Positions 23,306-34,512 are shown, counted from the stretch's first letter. The stretch is DNA of 64,000 bases from Erinaceus europaeus (GCF_950295315.1 NC_080179.1:73241174-73305173); one strand, 5' to 3'. Translations and numbers: made by a program. The notes: a model not told the origin generated them from the sequence alone.

Positions 23306-23640
23306 TGTTGTATGCTTTACATTGGGTTGTTCTAGCTCTCCCCCGCCAAGAAAACTGGATCAGTCCTGCTAGTTTCACAGGCCGCTTGGCCCCGCCCCTA
23401 GGAACCCCGAGAGAGTGCCAGGGTTCCAGAGTTCGAGAGTTGCAGAGTGAGAGAGTTCTTGTTGCGGCCGGGGGAAAGAGGCAGCAGAGTTCTGTTTGGT
23501 GATTAGTTTGTCTTAGTTTATAAATCGTTGTTCCTGAATAAAGAAATACAGCTTCCCTGCCCAGCCGTATGTCTCTGGTCGTCTGTTACCCACCTGTGAA
23601 GCTAGCCCGGCCAGCTGGAGCCTCCGAATTTTTAACAACA
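23306..23640 (+). mobile_element. Solo LTR, intact ends, 6-bp TSD
   Basis: 335-bp LTR with perfect terminal inverted hexamers TGTTGT and ACAACA and a 6-bp duplication ATATGT at 23300-23305 and 23641-23646. It contains G+C-rich promoter-like DNA, AATAAA (in CCTGAATAAAGAAAT) and a pyrimidine-rich 3' part. A 6-bp duplication suggests a class II (ERVK-like) integrase. No internal retroviral sequence remains, which fits recombination between two LTRs. The short open frame inside is incidental. Confidence 0.88.
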
Positions 23641-23827
23641 ATATGTAACATCTTTTCTACTTTTGAGTCAGGTTCCCTAGAAACAGATTCAAATTTTTAT
23701 TTTTGTACCTGAGAAAGATTTTTCTAAGGGAGTATTTTCAAGAAAGCCTCTAAAGGGATCCTTTACTTTTATTTATTATTTATTATTATTTTTTTACCTT
23801 CAGAAGGATTAGAATAGTAAATGACTA

Positions 23828-24119
23828 GGGAGTCGGGCGGTGGCGCAGCAGGTTAAGCACAAGTGGCGCAAAGCGCAAGGACCGGCATAAGGATCCCGGT
23901 TCGAGCCCCCGGCTCCCCACCTGCAGGGGAGTCGCTTCACAGGTGGTGAAGCAGGTCTGCAGGTGTCTATCTTTCTCTCCCCCTCTCTGTCTTCCCCTCC
24001 TCTCTCCTTTTCTCTCTGTCCTATCCAACAACAACAACATCAATAACCACAAGAATGTTAAAACAACAAGGGCAACAAAAGGGAAATAATAAAAAATGTT
24101 ATATAAAAAAAGAATTCCT
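23828..24119 (+). mobile_element. Family A SINE, near-consensus copy
   Basis: Among the least diverged copies: GGGAGTCGGGCGGTGGCGC head with box A and GGTTCGAGCCCCCGGC box B. 17-bp TSD AGAATAGTAAATGACTA (23811-23827) versus AGAATATTAAATGACTA (24120-24136). Confidence 0.95.
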
Positions 24120-24136
24120 AGAATATTAAATGACTA

Positions 24137-25608
24137 TCAACTACAGTTGGTAATAGATCACTTACTTTAGTACTCTGAGCTTGTGTAGTCAACCTTCCAA
24201 CTGTCAATAGTTTGCTTTTTTTTTTTCCACCCCCAGAAAATATAGCTACTTACCCAGTTATGGCAATTTCACTAAGTACTGTGGTTATCTTTTACCTGGA
24301 ATAAATGAGAAGCACAGCATTTTAGATTCAACTCAATAACAGCCATTATCAAATAGTTTGATTTACTAGAGAGATTTATATTTAAAAAAAAACCAAAAAC
24401 AGAACATGAAGTATAATTCAGACAGCATTTGAGAAGGAGAAGACACAAGTAAAAGTCTGTGTTGTCTTACTTTTGGTGATGTTCTAGGAATTAACTGAAA
24501 ACACATGGTAGTTTTATTCTAATAGTGGAAGGGATGAACTCAATGACTGTGAAGAACAAACAACTAACTTCCTGCCAAAGACTGCTACCGGGATTAAGCT
24601 TTTCTCGAGAGATTTATAGAAGTTGAGTTTCTAACTATATTATCTCTAAGTCATGTTCTTCCTATAACCATGCTTAAAATGTGGCCTTTTTCTTTTTCAC
24701 AGAAATTTTTTACTTAACATAAGTAGTGTGATGTGATTTTCTGTAACATGCATTCTAAATCAACATTATTGGGGAGCAATTTATCAGTCTTTTCAGAACA
24801 CAGTCCCCCAAAATGCAACTGTATCTATAATTATAACTTGGGCATTATATATGAAACACAGGGAATTAAGTATATATTCTCTTTCCAAAGTCAACACATG
24901 TATGTCTAATAATATATATTTATTATTCACCTGTTTAATTCAGGACAAGTTAACTGAACATTCTAGAATTCTAACTGTGCTTAATTTTATCCACCGTATT
25001 TAAATATGCATCTAATGATTTAGACTATTTCTGCAAAAGGCTTTAATAATTCTTCCTCAATGAAATTGTTTTAAAGATCAACTTGTTGAGCTTTCAAGCT
25101 TTTATATCTTTTCAAAGTAATAATTGGCTTTATGACTCTTGCCACTGAACTGTGTAGGTGGGAGTAATCTGTACAAGTTTTCCAAGGAACTAGAAATAAT
25201 CAGACACCAGTGTCTATGTTCCCTCTTAAGATCATTATTTAAGTTTGCATACAACAAAAGCTACTTTTCTTAATTTAATAGTATTCAATTCACCAAAGCC
25301 ATGAAAATTCATTAGCATATTGCTGAGAATGAAAAATCCGAGATCATCATTCAGGTTCAAGTCACATCTGTTCTCTGAAGTAGAATAATATCTCTTTCAG
25401 TCCTGTGCCGAGCCGAGCTATTGCTTGAGCACCTGCTGAATACTAAACCCAAGACATTCTTTCAAAGCTAACTGTCAGTGTGGCTTATCGAAGAAATATT
25501 GTATGTTAGTTCACATACTAAATATAGTATGTTAGTTCACATACTAACATGAAGAATTGACCTGATTAGGTAAATAGAAGGGATGCCATTAAGATTCACC
25601 TCCCCCAT

Positions 25609-25610
<2 letters not shown>
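24137..25610. other. Single-copy A+T-rich DNA
   Basis: No repeat or gene recognised in about 1.5 kb. At 25502-25549 the string TAGTATGTTAGTTCACATAC is partly duplicated in tandem with ATACTAAA spacers. Confidence 0.45.
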
Positions 25611-25673
<63 letters not shown>

Positions 25674-25686
25674 ACACACACACACA
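25611..25686. repeat. (CA)n microsatellite
   Basis: 76 bp of CA with one CATA interruption near 25668. Confidence 0.98.
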
Positions 25687-26565
25687 GAGAACCTAATTTA
25701 CTTAGGTAAAAATTTGGATTACTAGAAGCAAATCAAAATACGAAGTCAATTTTGAACCTTCGGAAGTACACTAGATATCCCCTGTACAGTATTTTATACG
25801 TAATAATATATATTAAGTTTATAATAAATATTAATACAATATACAGCAGCCCTGTGAATTAGATATGTTCCCTGTTATCAAACGTAGCTTTTTAGAGATA
25901 CCGGTAAAAGAAACAGATAAAGGAAGCCAAATGGACTATTTTATCAGAGATCCTGCCTACCTTCCTTACGTAGTGTCTTCTAAGACCCAACTGTGTATCT
26001 TTATAGAGCAGAGCTCATGTCACTTTGAGCCAGCTCTCCTGAACATTCATCACTGAACACTCCTTACCTTGTGTAAAGTCTTAAAATGCAAGAGGAAAAA
26101 ATCACTCTGGGATAAATAACTATGGCAACACTGAAAAAAAACCCAAAGTTTGCTTGTTTTTTGTGGTGTTAGGATAACCATCTTAAGATAGCCCACACTC
26201 GCATAGCTACACAGAAGCAGGCCTCTTTGCGGCTGATTACCCGGCACGGTTTCCTTGAAGTCAGCAAGGTGATAGGACCTCTGATGTACAAACTGCCCGG
26301 GAATTTAGTGACACGTCTAAGGAGATGTACGTTCCTTAGACTTGCAACCCATATAGTAGGTGTTTCCAAGAAGAAAGACAAAAGTGTCTGATTGTGTCTA
26401 TCTCTTCTAACTTGGATGGCTCCCCCTCACCGTCTCCGACTTCCGCAATATAAAAGAACAGCATTGCATTACCCAGGCAGGTGAATCCACAGCATCACAT
26501 GTAACAAGTGGCGTTCTGGTTCTCTTTCTCGATAAAGAAATCTTGAAGAAATCTCTTAGATGAGG
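25687..26565. other. Single-copy DNA
   Basis: Includes a moderately CpG-containing stretch at 26220-26340. Short open frames lie on both strands, but there is no recognisable domain, splice structure or repeat. Confidence 0.4.
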
Positions 26566-26569
26566 GAAA

Positions 26570-27115
26570 ACAGAAGAAGGACAAATACTGGGTGATTTCA
26601 CTCACGGATAGAATTTAGTAAACAAGAAAAGAAATTGAAAATGCAAAGTAAATCTTGAACCAAGTGTAGCCTTACAGCAAAGTCAAGGACTGGGCGGGAG
26701 GAGATAGGAGGGGTTTGGGAGAAAGTTGGGGATATAGTGCATGATGGTGGAGTAGGGCTTAAAATAGTGGTGGGGGCTGAATGGTGGCGCACTTGGTTAA
26801 GCGCACATAATAGAAGCGCTAGAACCCGTGTAAGGATCGAGTCCCTGGCTCCCCACCTGCAGGGAAGAAGCTTCACATGTAGTGAAGCAGGTCTGCAGTT
26901 GTCCCGCTTTCTCTCTCCCTTTCTATCTCCCTTCCTCTTTCTCAATTTCTCTCTGTCCTATCCAATTAAAAAAATAATAATAATAATTTTTTTTTAAAAA
27001 AAAAAAAGGAAGGATGGAAGGAAGGAAGGAAGGAAGAAAAACTAGTGGTGGCAGACACCTACGATGGAGAAATAAATTGTATCCATGTGACAATAATTAC
27101 CTTGTAAGTAGTTAT
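26570..27115 (+). mobile_element. L1M-like 3' end, split by a SINE
   Basis: CTGGGTGATTTCACTCACGG, CAGCAAAGTCAAGGACTGG, then GGCAGACACCTACGATGG after the SINE follow L1 3'UTR order. Confidence 0.72.
26774..27042 (+). mobile_element. Family A SINE, diverged, with GGAA tail
   Basis: Head GGGCTGAATGGTGGCGCAC, degenerate box B, A-rich tail expanded to (GGAA)n at 27008-27034. TSD TAGTGGTGG at 26765-26773 and 27043-27051. Confidence 0.85.
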
Positions 27116-27311
27116 TTCCCTAATAAGATTATTTGGGGGGAAAAAAACACCCTATAGTCATAAGCAGTTAAAAAAAATCACAGACAGCAGAGATTAAGAT
27201 TGCCCTTAGTGAGTTCAGTTTGAGCTGGTATATCTTTCTCCATGTCACTTCACAACCCTGATCTGATAACATTTGTTCTGAGACACTGTTATATACTATT
27301 ATAATCTTCTT

Positions 27312-27515
27312 TTCTTCCATTCCTTTCTTTCTTTCTCTTTTTCTCTCTTCCTTCCTTCCTTTTTTTTTTTTTTCAGAGTGAAAGCTCAAGACAGAGAAGG
27401 GGAAAGAAACTGCAGCACTGAATCTACCTTCAGTGGTTTAGGGTGCAGATTTAAAACTGGGTCATGCACTTGGCAAAGTAGCACACTGTGTGTGAAACAC
27501 TCCGCTGACCCTATT
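27312..27515 (-). mobile_element. Family C-like SINE with TTCC/T-rich tail
   Basis: A (TTCC)n/(T)n tail at 27312-27374 precedes a diverged body and head. Ends are approximate. Confidence 0.45.
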
Positions 27516-27519
27516 TGGT

Positions 27520-28030
27520 CTTACGCTTAATTCAATAGTAGCTTGATGGGACCAGTTTGAGGAGACACTACCCCAAACTGTAGCACTTTAGAATACTGGA
27601 TACTCAATGTTGAACATACATGAGAAACACCATGTGAAAAAAAATTTAAAAAGAACTTTCTGATCTCACTTGAAGCAGATTATGAAGCCCTCAGAGGAGA
27701 CTTGTATCCTCTGCATTCTTAGTCGAAAGATGCACTATAATTTCCTCCAACATAGGGACACAGGGAGGTACATAAACGAACAGGCCTTGGTCAATTTTCC
27801 CATTTTTCAAACTTAACCTTACCTTTGTCCTATCACAGCTCACAAGGACTTTCTACTACTCTTAATCCAATCTAGGATTACCACACAGGTTGAATCATTT
27901 CACTGAGCCTTTATTCCTTCAGAAATTCTGTCCGATAAAACATGGATTTATTTATTTATTTACTACCAGAGTCATCACCTGGGCTTGAACCTTCTGTTTC
28001 CTGTGACCATGTTGTTATTGATGGTGATGT
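27520..28030. other. Mostly single-copy DNA
   Basis: No gene recognised. 27945-28030 may hold a SINE-head remnant (ACCTGGGCTTGAACC). Confidence 0.4.
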
Positions 28031-28047
28031 GATAATGATGATGATGA

Positions 28048-28263
28048 GATGCCCTACCTGCAGGGGAGTCGCTTCACAGGCAGTAAAGCAGGTCTGCAGG
28101 TGTCTGTCTTTCTCTCCCCCTCTGTCTTCCACTCCTCTCTCCATTTCTCTCTGTCCTATCCAACAATGATGACATCAATAACAACAACAATAATAACTAC
28201 AACAATAAAACAAAAAGGGCAACATAAGGGAAAATAAATTTAAAAAAATTTTAATATATAAAA
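28048..28263 (+). mobile_element. Family A SINE, 5'-truncated
   Basis: Starts within the body (CCTACCTGCAGGGGAGTCGC) and lacks the pol III head. It ends in an A/T tail. TSD AATGATGATGATGA (28034-28047) versus AATGATGATTATGA (28264-28277), in ATG-repeat sequence. Confidence 0.85.
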
Positions 28264-28306
28264 AATGATGATTATGATGATGTAGGGTGATAAGGAGAAG
28301 TAGAGG

Positions 28307-28528
28307 AGGTCATGCAGTAGCACACTGGGTTAAGCACACATAGTACAAAGCACAGGACCAACGGAAGGTTCTCAGTTGAGGCCCCTGTCTCTCCTTCTCT
28401 ATCTGCCCCTACCCTCTCAATTTCTCTCTACCCTATCCAATAAAAATGAAAAATGGCTGTCAAGAGCAATGGATTCACCAAGCCCCAGTGATAACCCAGG
28501 AGATAAATAAATAAATAAATAAATAAAT
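28307..28528 (+). mobile_element. Long-form SINE, diverged, (AATA)n tail
   Basis: Head AGTAGCACACTGGGTTAAGC, long-form terminus AAGCCCCAGTGATAACCCAG and six or more AATA units. TSD GAGAAGTAGAGG (28295-28306) versus GAGAACTAGAGG (28529-28540). Confidence 0.85.
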
Positions 28529-28645
28529 GAGAACTAGAGGGGGTGAGACAGGAAGAGGGAAGGAGAGAACCCTCATTAAGATAAAATATTTTTAAAATAA
28601 GTTATGAATAAAAGACAACTGTGTGTCCTCAACTAAATTTATTTC

Positions 28646-28767
28646 TGAATTCACCACTTGTGAAGCCCCACCCCCCACCACAGGCGAGGACCCAGGGCTT
28701 GAACTCAGTTCTTCACACATGGTGATATACACAGTCTACCAGGTGAGTTACCACCACCAACTTCCAT
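28646..28767 (-). mobile_element. SINE head fragment (A-old type), no tail
   Basis: Only the head half is seen on minus: GGGCTTGAACTCAGTTC and AGGTGAGTTACCACCACC. Body and tail are missing. Confidence 0.6.
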
Positions 28768-28769
28768 AG

Positions 28770-29881
28770 CAAATTTTTATTAAATAAGTTCCATATGTCT
28801 TTGCTCACTTTCCTTTTGCTAAAGAAATCCCATTTGAGAAACTGAAAGGTAAAAAAAGAAAGGCATTATTTCTCCCCTACAAAATGAATTATTTTCCTCA
28901 TCCAAATTGGTTGGAAAATAGTAAGCATGACTTGTGACATCAAATGTTTTGCAGAAATCGAGGGGGGCTTATCTCTTGTGTCATAAACTGATAACCTTCC
29001 CTATTTTAACCTTTTTTGTTTCCCATTCTGCTTAGCACTTCACATTTTAAAAGGGCAGATTTCAAAGCAAATAAAAATAGTTCCTGTGTTCTGTTATTAA
29101 AAGGAAAAAACTCTCAGTAGAGAGGTAGGACTTATATTTATGCAGAGTTCACCTTCTGAGTGACATCTGCATTAAAGGTGGGGGGAAGAAAGATACTTTG
29201 ATTATACTTGTGTAAAGTTCACAGAGATTTCAATTAAGTGGAAAGACAGACAGCAGAAAAGAGAAGCCTTTGGTAGTATCAAAATTCTTCTTAGAGGTTT
29301 GCAAATACAGTTCTGTGGGAGAGTACATGCTTTGAATTTGTAATATTGATAGAGAATTTCCAAAATTTTAGCCTCAGGAAATGTGCTTATAGATTGTAGT
29401 GTGTTTGTAAGAAGACTTCAGTGTAGAACAGAATAACTGAGAATAAAAAGTTCAGAATGTGTAAAAAGACTGAGTGGGTGCCATGGTACACGATAGTGCA
29501 GGTGGTTCCAGTGCGGACTGGCCTTCAAAGTAGATATGATGAAGTCCAGACTAAACTTTTACTGAGAAGGCCCATCTCAGAGCAGAGGGCCAAGAAAGTA
29601 AGATGCTTGAGATAGAAAAAAAAGAAACAAACGGTGCCAACCTGTATGGATAGTAACCAAGGTTACTGCCATATTTTGTATTTAATTACTTATGACATCA
29701 TCTTCTGTAACCCTGGCTAGTTTTGTTTGGGGCCAGAGTTAGAGTAATCAGAGATCCTGGCCCACATGTACTTAAAAGGTTCCTTTCTTCCTCCACCCAC
29801 ACCTAGGCCTCAGTCATCTTGATTATTCATAGAGTTCCTTAACAATATCCGGGGTTTAAGGTTCTACTAGCACAAAAAGTT
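28770..29881. other. Single-copy DNA
   Basis: About 1.1 kb with no recognised repeat or gene. Confidence 0.45.
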
Positions 29882-30050
29882 ACTGGGCTGGGAGATAGCA
29901 AAAACAGTTATGCAAATACTCATGCCTGAGACACTGAGGTCTCAGATTCAAGTCCCTATATGACCACAAGCCAGAGCTGAGCAGTGCTGTGCTCTCTGTG
30001 AATCTCTCCATATATCTCTCCCTCATTAAAGCAAAATATTTTTAAGTAAG
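29882..30050 (+). mobile_element. Family B SINE
   Basis: Clear family B copy: GGGCTGGGAGATAGCAAAAA, ATTCAAGTCCC B-box-like segment and AGCCAGAGCTGAGCAGTGC. Confidence 0.82.
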
Positions 30051-30055
30051 TTATC

Positions 30056-30865
30056 AATAATAGAAAATTGTCTGTGCATCCTCAACATACTTTATTTTCT
30101 GAATTCCACAGTTAGATTATAGCTGTCAGTGTTAGTCCAGCCTCTCAAACACAAAAGCCCAGGCAATAAAGCCACTTGTGTTCTCTTTCACTATGTTTTT
30201 CTCTCAAGTGCAAGTTTACAATTGCCCTCAGCTTCCTATCCTGCATCTAAGTATGGCATGTCTACCAAATTTGATGCCAGTCCACAGAAAATTTGCTTCA
30301 GTGAACTGTCCCCAGCAATCCAACACATAGCTGATTGAAGAGATTGTGCATTAGACCCCAGAAGGTCAAACATGTTATATATTATTAACAAGCACACATA
30401 GTACCAGGATATTGCAGAAGTTGAACCAAGTGGGAATGTAATAACAGGATATAGTATGGCCACATCAATCTTAACAGTAGTGGTGTCCAACAGACCTGTC
30501 TATATTTAATTTAAAATGGAGATGTCAACATGACTCTTGTTAGTATGTATGACATGGTGATTTGGAAGCTTTTCTAAGGCAGCAAATAATTAGTCTCCAT
30601 AGTTGTCTATTTCCCTATTGACTGGCAATCTGATATTTAACTAAGTTAGCTTAAACTGAAGGGCAATTCAATTGCATAATTTATTTTGCAAGCTTGAGCA
30701 GATTGCAATTTTAAAATTCAGTAGGATGTGGCACATCAGATATTAACATAGCAAGGGAGGAGATTGATTTCTTCACCAATTGTCCTGTCAGAAGATGGGG
30801 AAGAGAGCATGAGGAAAGGGGGAAGCATGGGCTTCTAAAGTGCAGACATAAAGTATTTGTCTTTC
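30056..30865. other. Single-copy DNA
   Basis: No repeat recognised. Short open frames (30129-30338 plus, 30236-30490 minus) overlap each other on opposite strands and show no family features. Confidence 0.4.
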
Positions 30866-31003
30866 TTAAAAAACTATCTGCCACCAAACTAAAGAACCTG
30901 GAAGAAATGGATGGGCTCCTAGATACCTACAGACTTCCAAAATTTAACGAAGAGATACTAGAAAATATGAATGGGACAATCACAGACAAAGAAATTGAAA
31001 CAG

Positions 31004-31586
31004 TTGGGGGGGGTGGGCAGTAGTGCAGCCAGTCCTTGCACTTCAGGCTTAAGGATCCCCGCCTACAGGGGAGTCGCTTCACAGGCGGTGAAGCAGGTCT
31101 GCAGGTGTCTGTCTTTCTCTTCTCCTCTCTGTCTTCCCCTCCTCTCTCCACTTCTCTCTGTCCTATCCAACAATGATGACATTAATAACAACAATAATAA
31201 CAACAACAGCCACAATAAAACAACAAGGGCAACAAAAGGGTGCCGAGCTAGCTTCTTGGGTGGGAGAGAGATGACCAGGAACTCATGGCTGAGTGGGAAT
31301 GCAACGCAACTCTCTCTTCTATTGATCAGAAAAGAATCTGCCTTTATACCTCCTGAGAGGGAAGTGGCAGATCGGAAAAAGGAAGTGACTAGGAGAGGGG
31401 GCAGTGCGCAAAAGTAGCAAGCTTCCATCTAACCAGTAGAGATTAAACCAATGCTCTACAGGCAGGGTGGGTCTCAGGCAAAACACTGATTATGTAAATA
31501 GACTACAGCATCAAGCAATGCAGGGGACCTGGCATGATGACCAACAAAAGGGAAAAAAAAAAAGAAGCAAAATTAAAAAAAAAAAC
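31004..31586 (+). mobile_element. Family A SINE, itself split by an LTR
   Basis: A diverged head (GGGCAGTAGTGCAGCC) and a good body (CGCTTCACAGGCGGTGAAGC) run to AAGGGCAACAAAAGGG. The A-rich tail resumes after the LTR at 31553. TSD AATTGAAACAG (30993-31003) versus AATTGAAACTG (31587-31597). Confidence 0.85.
31241..31546. mobile_element. Solo LTR nested in the SINE
   Basis: A 306-bp unrelated segment beginning TGCCGAGC and ending CCAACA interrupts the SINE tail. The flanking 6 bp AAAGGG is duplicated (31235-31240 and 31547-31552), and the ends are TG and CA as in LTRs. No clear poly-A signal was placed, so strand is left open. The longest open frame across this junction (148 codons) is artefactual. 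Confidence 0.65.
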
Positions 31587-32497
31587 AATTGAAACTGATA
31601 TCAAAAAACTTCCCAAGAATAAAAGTCCTGGACCAGATGGTTTTACAAATGAATTCTACAAAACCTTCAAGGAAGAGGTAATACCTTTACTTTTAAAACT
31701 CTTCCAAAGGATTAAAGTCACAGGAATACTCACTTCCACCTTCTATGAAGCCAACATCACCCAGACACTCAAAGCAGACAGGGATACAACAACAAAAAAA
31801 AAGAAAACTACAAACCAATATCTCTGATGAACATAGATACTAAAATAATGAACAAAATTCTAGCCAATTGGATACAGCAGTATATTCAAAAGATTGTTCA
31901 TCATGACCAAGTGGGGTTTATTCCAGGCATGCAGGGTTGGTTAATATATGCAAATCAATCAATGTGATCCACCACATCAATAAAAACAAGACCAAAAACC
32001 ACGTGGTTATATCAATAGATGCAGAGAAAGCTTTTGACAAAATCCAACATCCCTTTATGATCAAAACACTGGGAAAAATGTGAATAGATGGGAAATTCCT
32101 CAAATTACTAGAGTCCATATCTAGCAAACCTACAGCCAACATCCTACTCAATGGTGAAAAACTGGAAGCATTTCCCCTCAGATCAGGTACTAGACAGGGC
32201 TGCCCACTATCACCATTACTACTCAGCATAGTGTTGGAAGTTCTTACCATAGCAATCAGGGAGGAGCAAGGAATTAAAGGCATACAGATAGGAAGAGAAG
32301 AAGTCAAACTCTCCCTATTTGCAGAATGTGAAAGTATAAATAGAAAAGCCTAAATAACTCAGCAGGAAGCTCTTGGAATTTATCAGGCAATATAGTAAAG
32401 TGTCAGGCTACAAAATTAACATACAAAATCAGTGGCATTCCTCTATGCAAACACTAAGGTAGCAGAAAAAGAAATCCAGATATCAATTCCTTTTGCT

Positions 32498-32580
32498 ATA
32501 GCAGCAAAAACAATAAAATATTTAGGAATAAACCTAACCAAAAATTGAAAGACATCAGAAGAGGTAGCAACAACAAATAC
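32498..32580. repeat. 83-bp direct repeat, left copy
   Basis: L1 sequence from ATAGCAGCAAAAACAATAAA to CAACAACAAATAC. It abuts the left end of the solo LTR and is repeated with one mismatch at 32926-33008. Confidence 0.97.
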
Positions 32581-32925
32581 TGTTGCTGAGGAGTTATTCT
32601 GATGCAGTCTCCGCCCCCAGGTTTTTCTATGCCCCGCTAAATCCTAGAGTGCCCCCTTTCAACCAATCCTGGCCCTACACGTCACCCCTGGTTGTCGCCC
32701 AATAAAAAGCCCCCTCACCCCTCCCCTCTCTCTCTCTGGGCTCTCAGCTCTCCCTCTCTGAGGTCTTGCTCCCTGCTCTCCCCCCGTGGTCGGCCATTGC
32801 TGGCTGGCTCCACGTGGTCTGAACCCAACCTCCCCCTCATCCTATAATAAAGATCTGTGTACCCCTTTGCTCTGGACGTCCGCTCTCTTCTCCGTGGTGC
32901 AGCCCGACACCAGACCGCCGCAACA
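32581..32925 (+). mobile_element. Solo LTR flanked by 83-bp direct repeats
   Basis: 345 bp with terminal inverted repeats TGTTGC and GCAACA. It has CCCAATAAAAAGCCCC (TATA-like), a pyrimidine-rich U3/R region, a poly-A signal in CTATAATAAAGATCTG (about 32842-32857) and a G+C-rich 3' part. Immediate 6-bp flanks differ (AAATAC, ATAGCA). Instead, 83 bp of L1 sequence is duplicated exactly at the LTR ends. Confidence 0.85.
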
Positions 32926-33008
32926 ATAGCAGCAAAAACAATAAAATATCTAGGAATAAACCTAACCAAAAATTGAAAGACATCAGAAGAGGTAGCAACA
33001 ACAAATAC
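32926..33008. repeat. 83-bp direct repeat, right copy
   Basis: Second copy of 32498-32580, differing by a single C/T. It starts directly after the final CA of the LTR and continues into L1 3'UTR. Confidence 0.97.
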
Positions 33009-33455
33009 CGGAGGGGTTGTGGGAACAAAAAAACTCTCCTGCACGGCTGGTGGGAATGTAAATTGGTCCAAGCCCTGCAAAGAGAAATCTGGAGAACATT
33101 CAGAAGGCTAAAAGTGGACTTACCCTATGACCCTACAAGCCCTATCCTGGGGACATATCCTAAGGAACTAAACACACCCATCCAAAAAGAATGCCTATAC
33201 CTATGTCCATAGCAGCACGATTTGTAATAGCCAAAACCTGGAAGCATCCCAGGTGTCCAACAACAGATGAGTGGCTGAGCAAATTGTGGTCTATATACAC
33301 AATGGAATACTACTCAAATGTTAAAATGTTGAGTTCACTCTCTTCACCCCATCCTGGATGGAGCTTGAAGGAATCTTGGTAAGTGAGATAAATCAGAAAG
33401 TGAAGGATGTATATGGGATGATCTCACTCACAGACAAACGTTGAAACACAGGAAC

Positions 33456-33732
33456 GGGGAGTCGGGGGGTAGCGCAGCGGGTTAAGCACACATGGCGCAA
33501 AGAACAAGGACCAGCATAAGGATCCCGATTTGAGCCCCTGGCTCCCCACCTGCAGGGGAGTTGCTTCACAGGCGATGAAGTAGGTCTGCAGGTGTCTATC
33601 TTTCTCTCCCTTTCTCTGTCTTCCCCTCCTCTCTCCATTTCTCTCTGTCTTATCCAATAATGACGATGGCAATAACAACAATGATAAACAACAAAGGCAA
33701 CAAAAGGGAAAATAAATACATAAAAAAAGAAC
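33456..33732 (+). mobile_element. Family A SINE, short form, in L1 3'UTR
   Basis: GGGGAGTCGGGGGGTAGCGC head with box A, a box B variant ending TTTGAGCCCC, full body and AAATACATAAAAAAA tail. The flanks AGGAAC and AGAAC give only a short duplication. Confidence 0.9.
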
Positions 33733-34149
33733 AGAATGGAAAACACAAATCAGAGTTGGTGTATTGCATCAAAGTAAAAGACTCTGGGGTGGGGTGGGGT
33801 GGAGGATTCAGGTCTTGGAACACAGTGGCAGAAGATGATCTAGTGGGGGTTGAATTGTTATGTGGAAAACTGAGACATGTCACACATGTACAAACTACTA
33901 TATTTTACTTTCAACTGTAAACCACTAATCTCCAATAAATAAATTTAAAAAAATCTTCAAACAACTAGAAAACAGAAAAAGTGTGTTCTGATCTAGCCAA
34001 GGAAATTATTATACATTGTTAGGAAATATCTAGTGAATGCTTTAAGATATAATAATAGTGTTTCTATGGAAAAAAGATTATTAGTTTGCTTTTTTAACCC
34101 AGTTACTCACTTACACAGTCGTTCATTTTCCCCCTTTATTCATTAGTAA

Positions 34150-34300
34150 GTGTATACTAAGCAACAATATCTGGAACTAGAGATGAAAGGACCCCTGGGC
34201 CTCCAGAATCCCAGGTTTAGTCCCTCACCATCATAAACCAGAGCTGAGCAGTACTCTGGTTAAGGAAAAAAAAAGAGAGAGAAAAAAGTCTTTAAAAAAA
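34150..34300 (+). mobile_element. Family B SINE, diverged
   Basis: CAGAATCCCAGGTTTAGTCC and AAACCAGAGCTGAGCAGTAC followed by TCTGG and an A-rich tail. Confidence 0.65.
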
Positions 34301-34307
34301 CTTAAAG

Positions 34308-34512
34308 CAAAAGGGGTGGGTGCAGGCTGGTTAAGAGCTCATATTACAGTACACAAGGACCCAGGTTCATGCCCCTGTAGCTGGGAAGCTTCACACGTGA
34401 TTAAATAGAGCTGCAGGTCTCTCTCCCTCTCCCTCTCTCTCTTTTTCTCTTTCTCTATCCCTCTCACCTCTCAATTTCTCTCTCTGTCTCTATGCACTAA
34501 TAAATATATTTT
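34308..34512 (+). mobile_element. Family A-old SINE
   Basis: GGTTAAGAGCTCATATTACA head, ACCCAGGTTCATGCCCC B-box-like segment, long CT tract and AATAAATATATTTT tail. Confidence 0.72.

Larger units (their letters stand above)
30866..33955 (+). mobile_element. Decayed L1 (ORF2 to 3'UTR) with nested insertions
   Basis: ORF2 sequence occupies about 30866-31003 and 31587-32580. The reverse-transcriptase region shows [18 protein letters not shown]. The position of the catalytic F-A-D-D motif (32318-32329) reads F-A-E-C, so the enzyme is dead. An internal deletion joins ORF2 near 32550 to the 3'UTR, which continues at 33009-33455 and 33733-33955 (GGTGGGAATGTAAATTGGTC, ACAATGGAATACTACTC) to CCAATAAATAAATTT. 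Hosted insertions: SINE plus LTR (31004-31586), solo LTR (32581-32925) and SINE (33456-33732). Confidence 0.88.

Noticed and set aside
23830..23910. A possible tRNA gene, because boxes A and B are intact.
   Set aside because: It is the head of a SINE with body, tail and TSD. The sequence does not fold as a credible tRNA cloverleaf on inspection.
30971..31417. A 148-codon open frame.
   Set aside because: It spans the L1-SINE-LTR junctions, so it is a chance frame through three unrelated elements.
32715..33080. A 121-codon minus frame across the second LTR.
   Set aside because: It runs antisense through the LTR and the 83-bp repeat, and no retroviral or host domain is visible.
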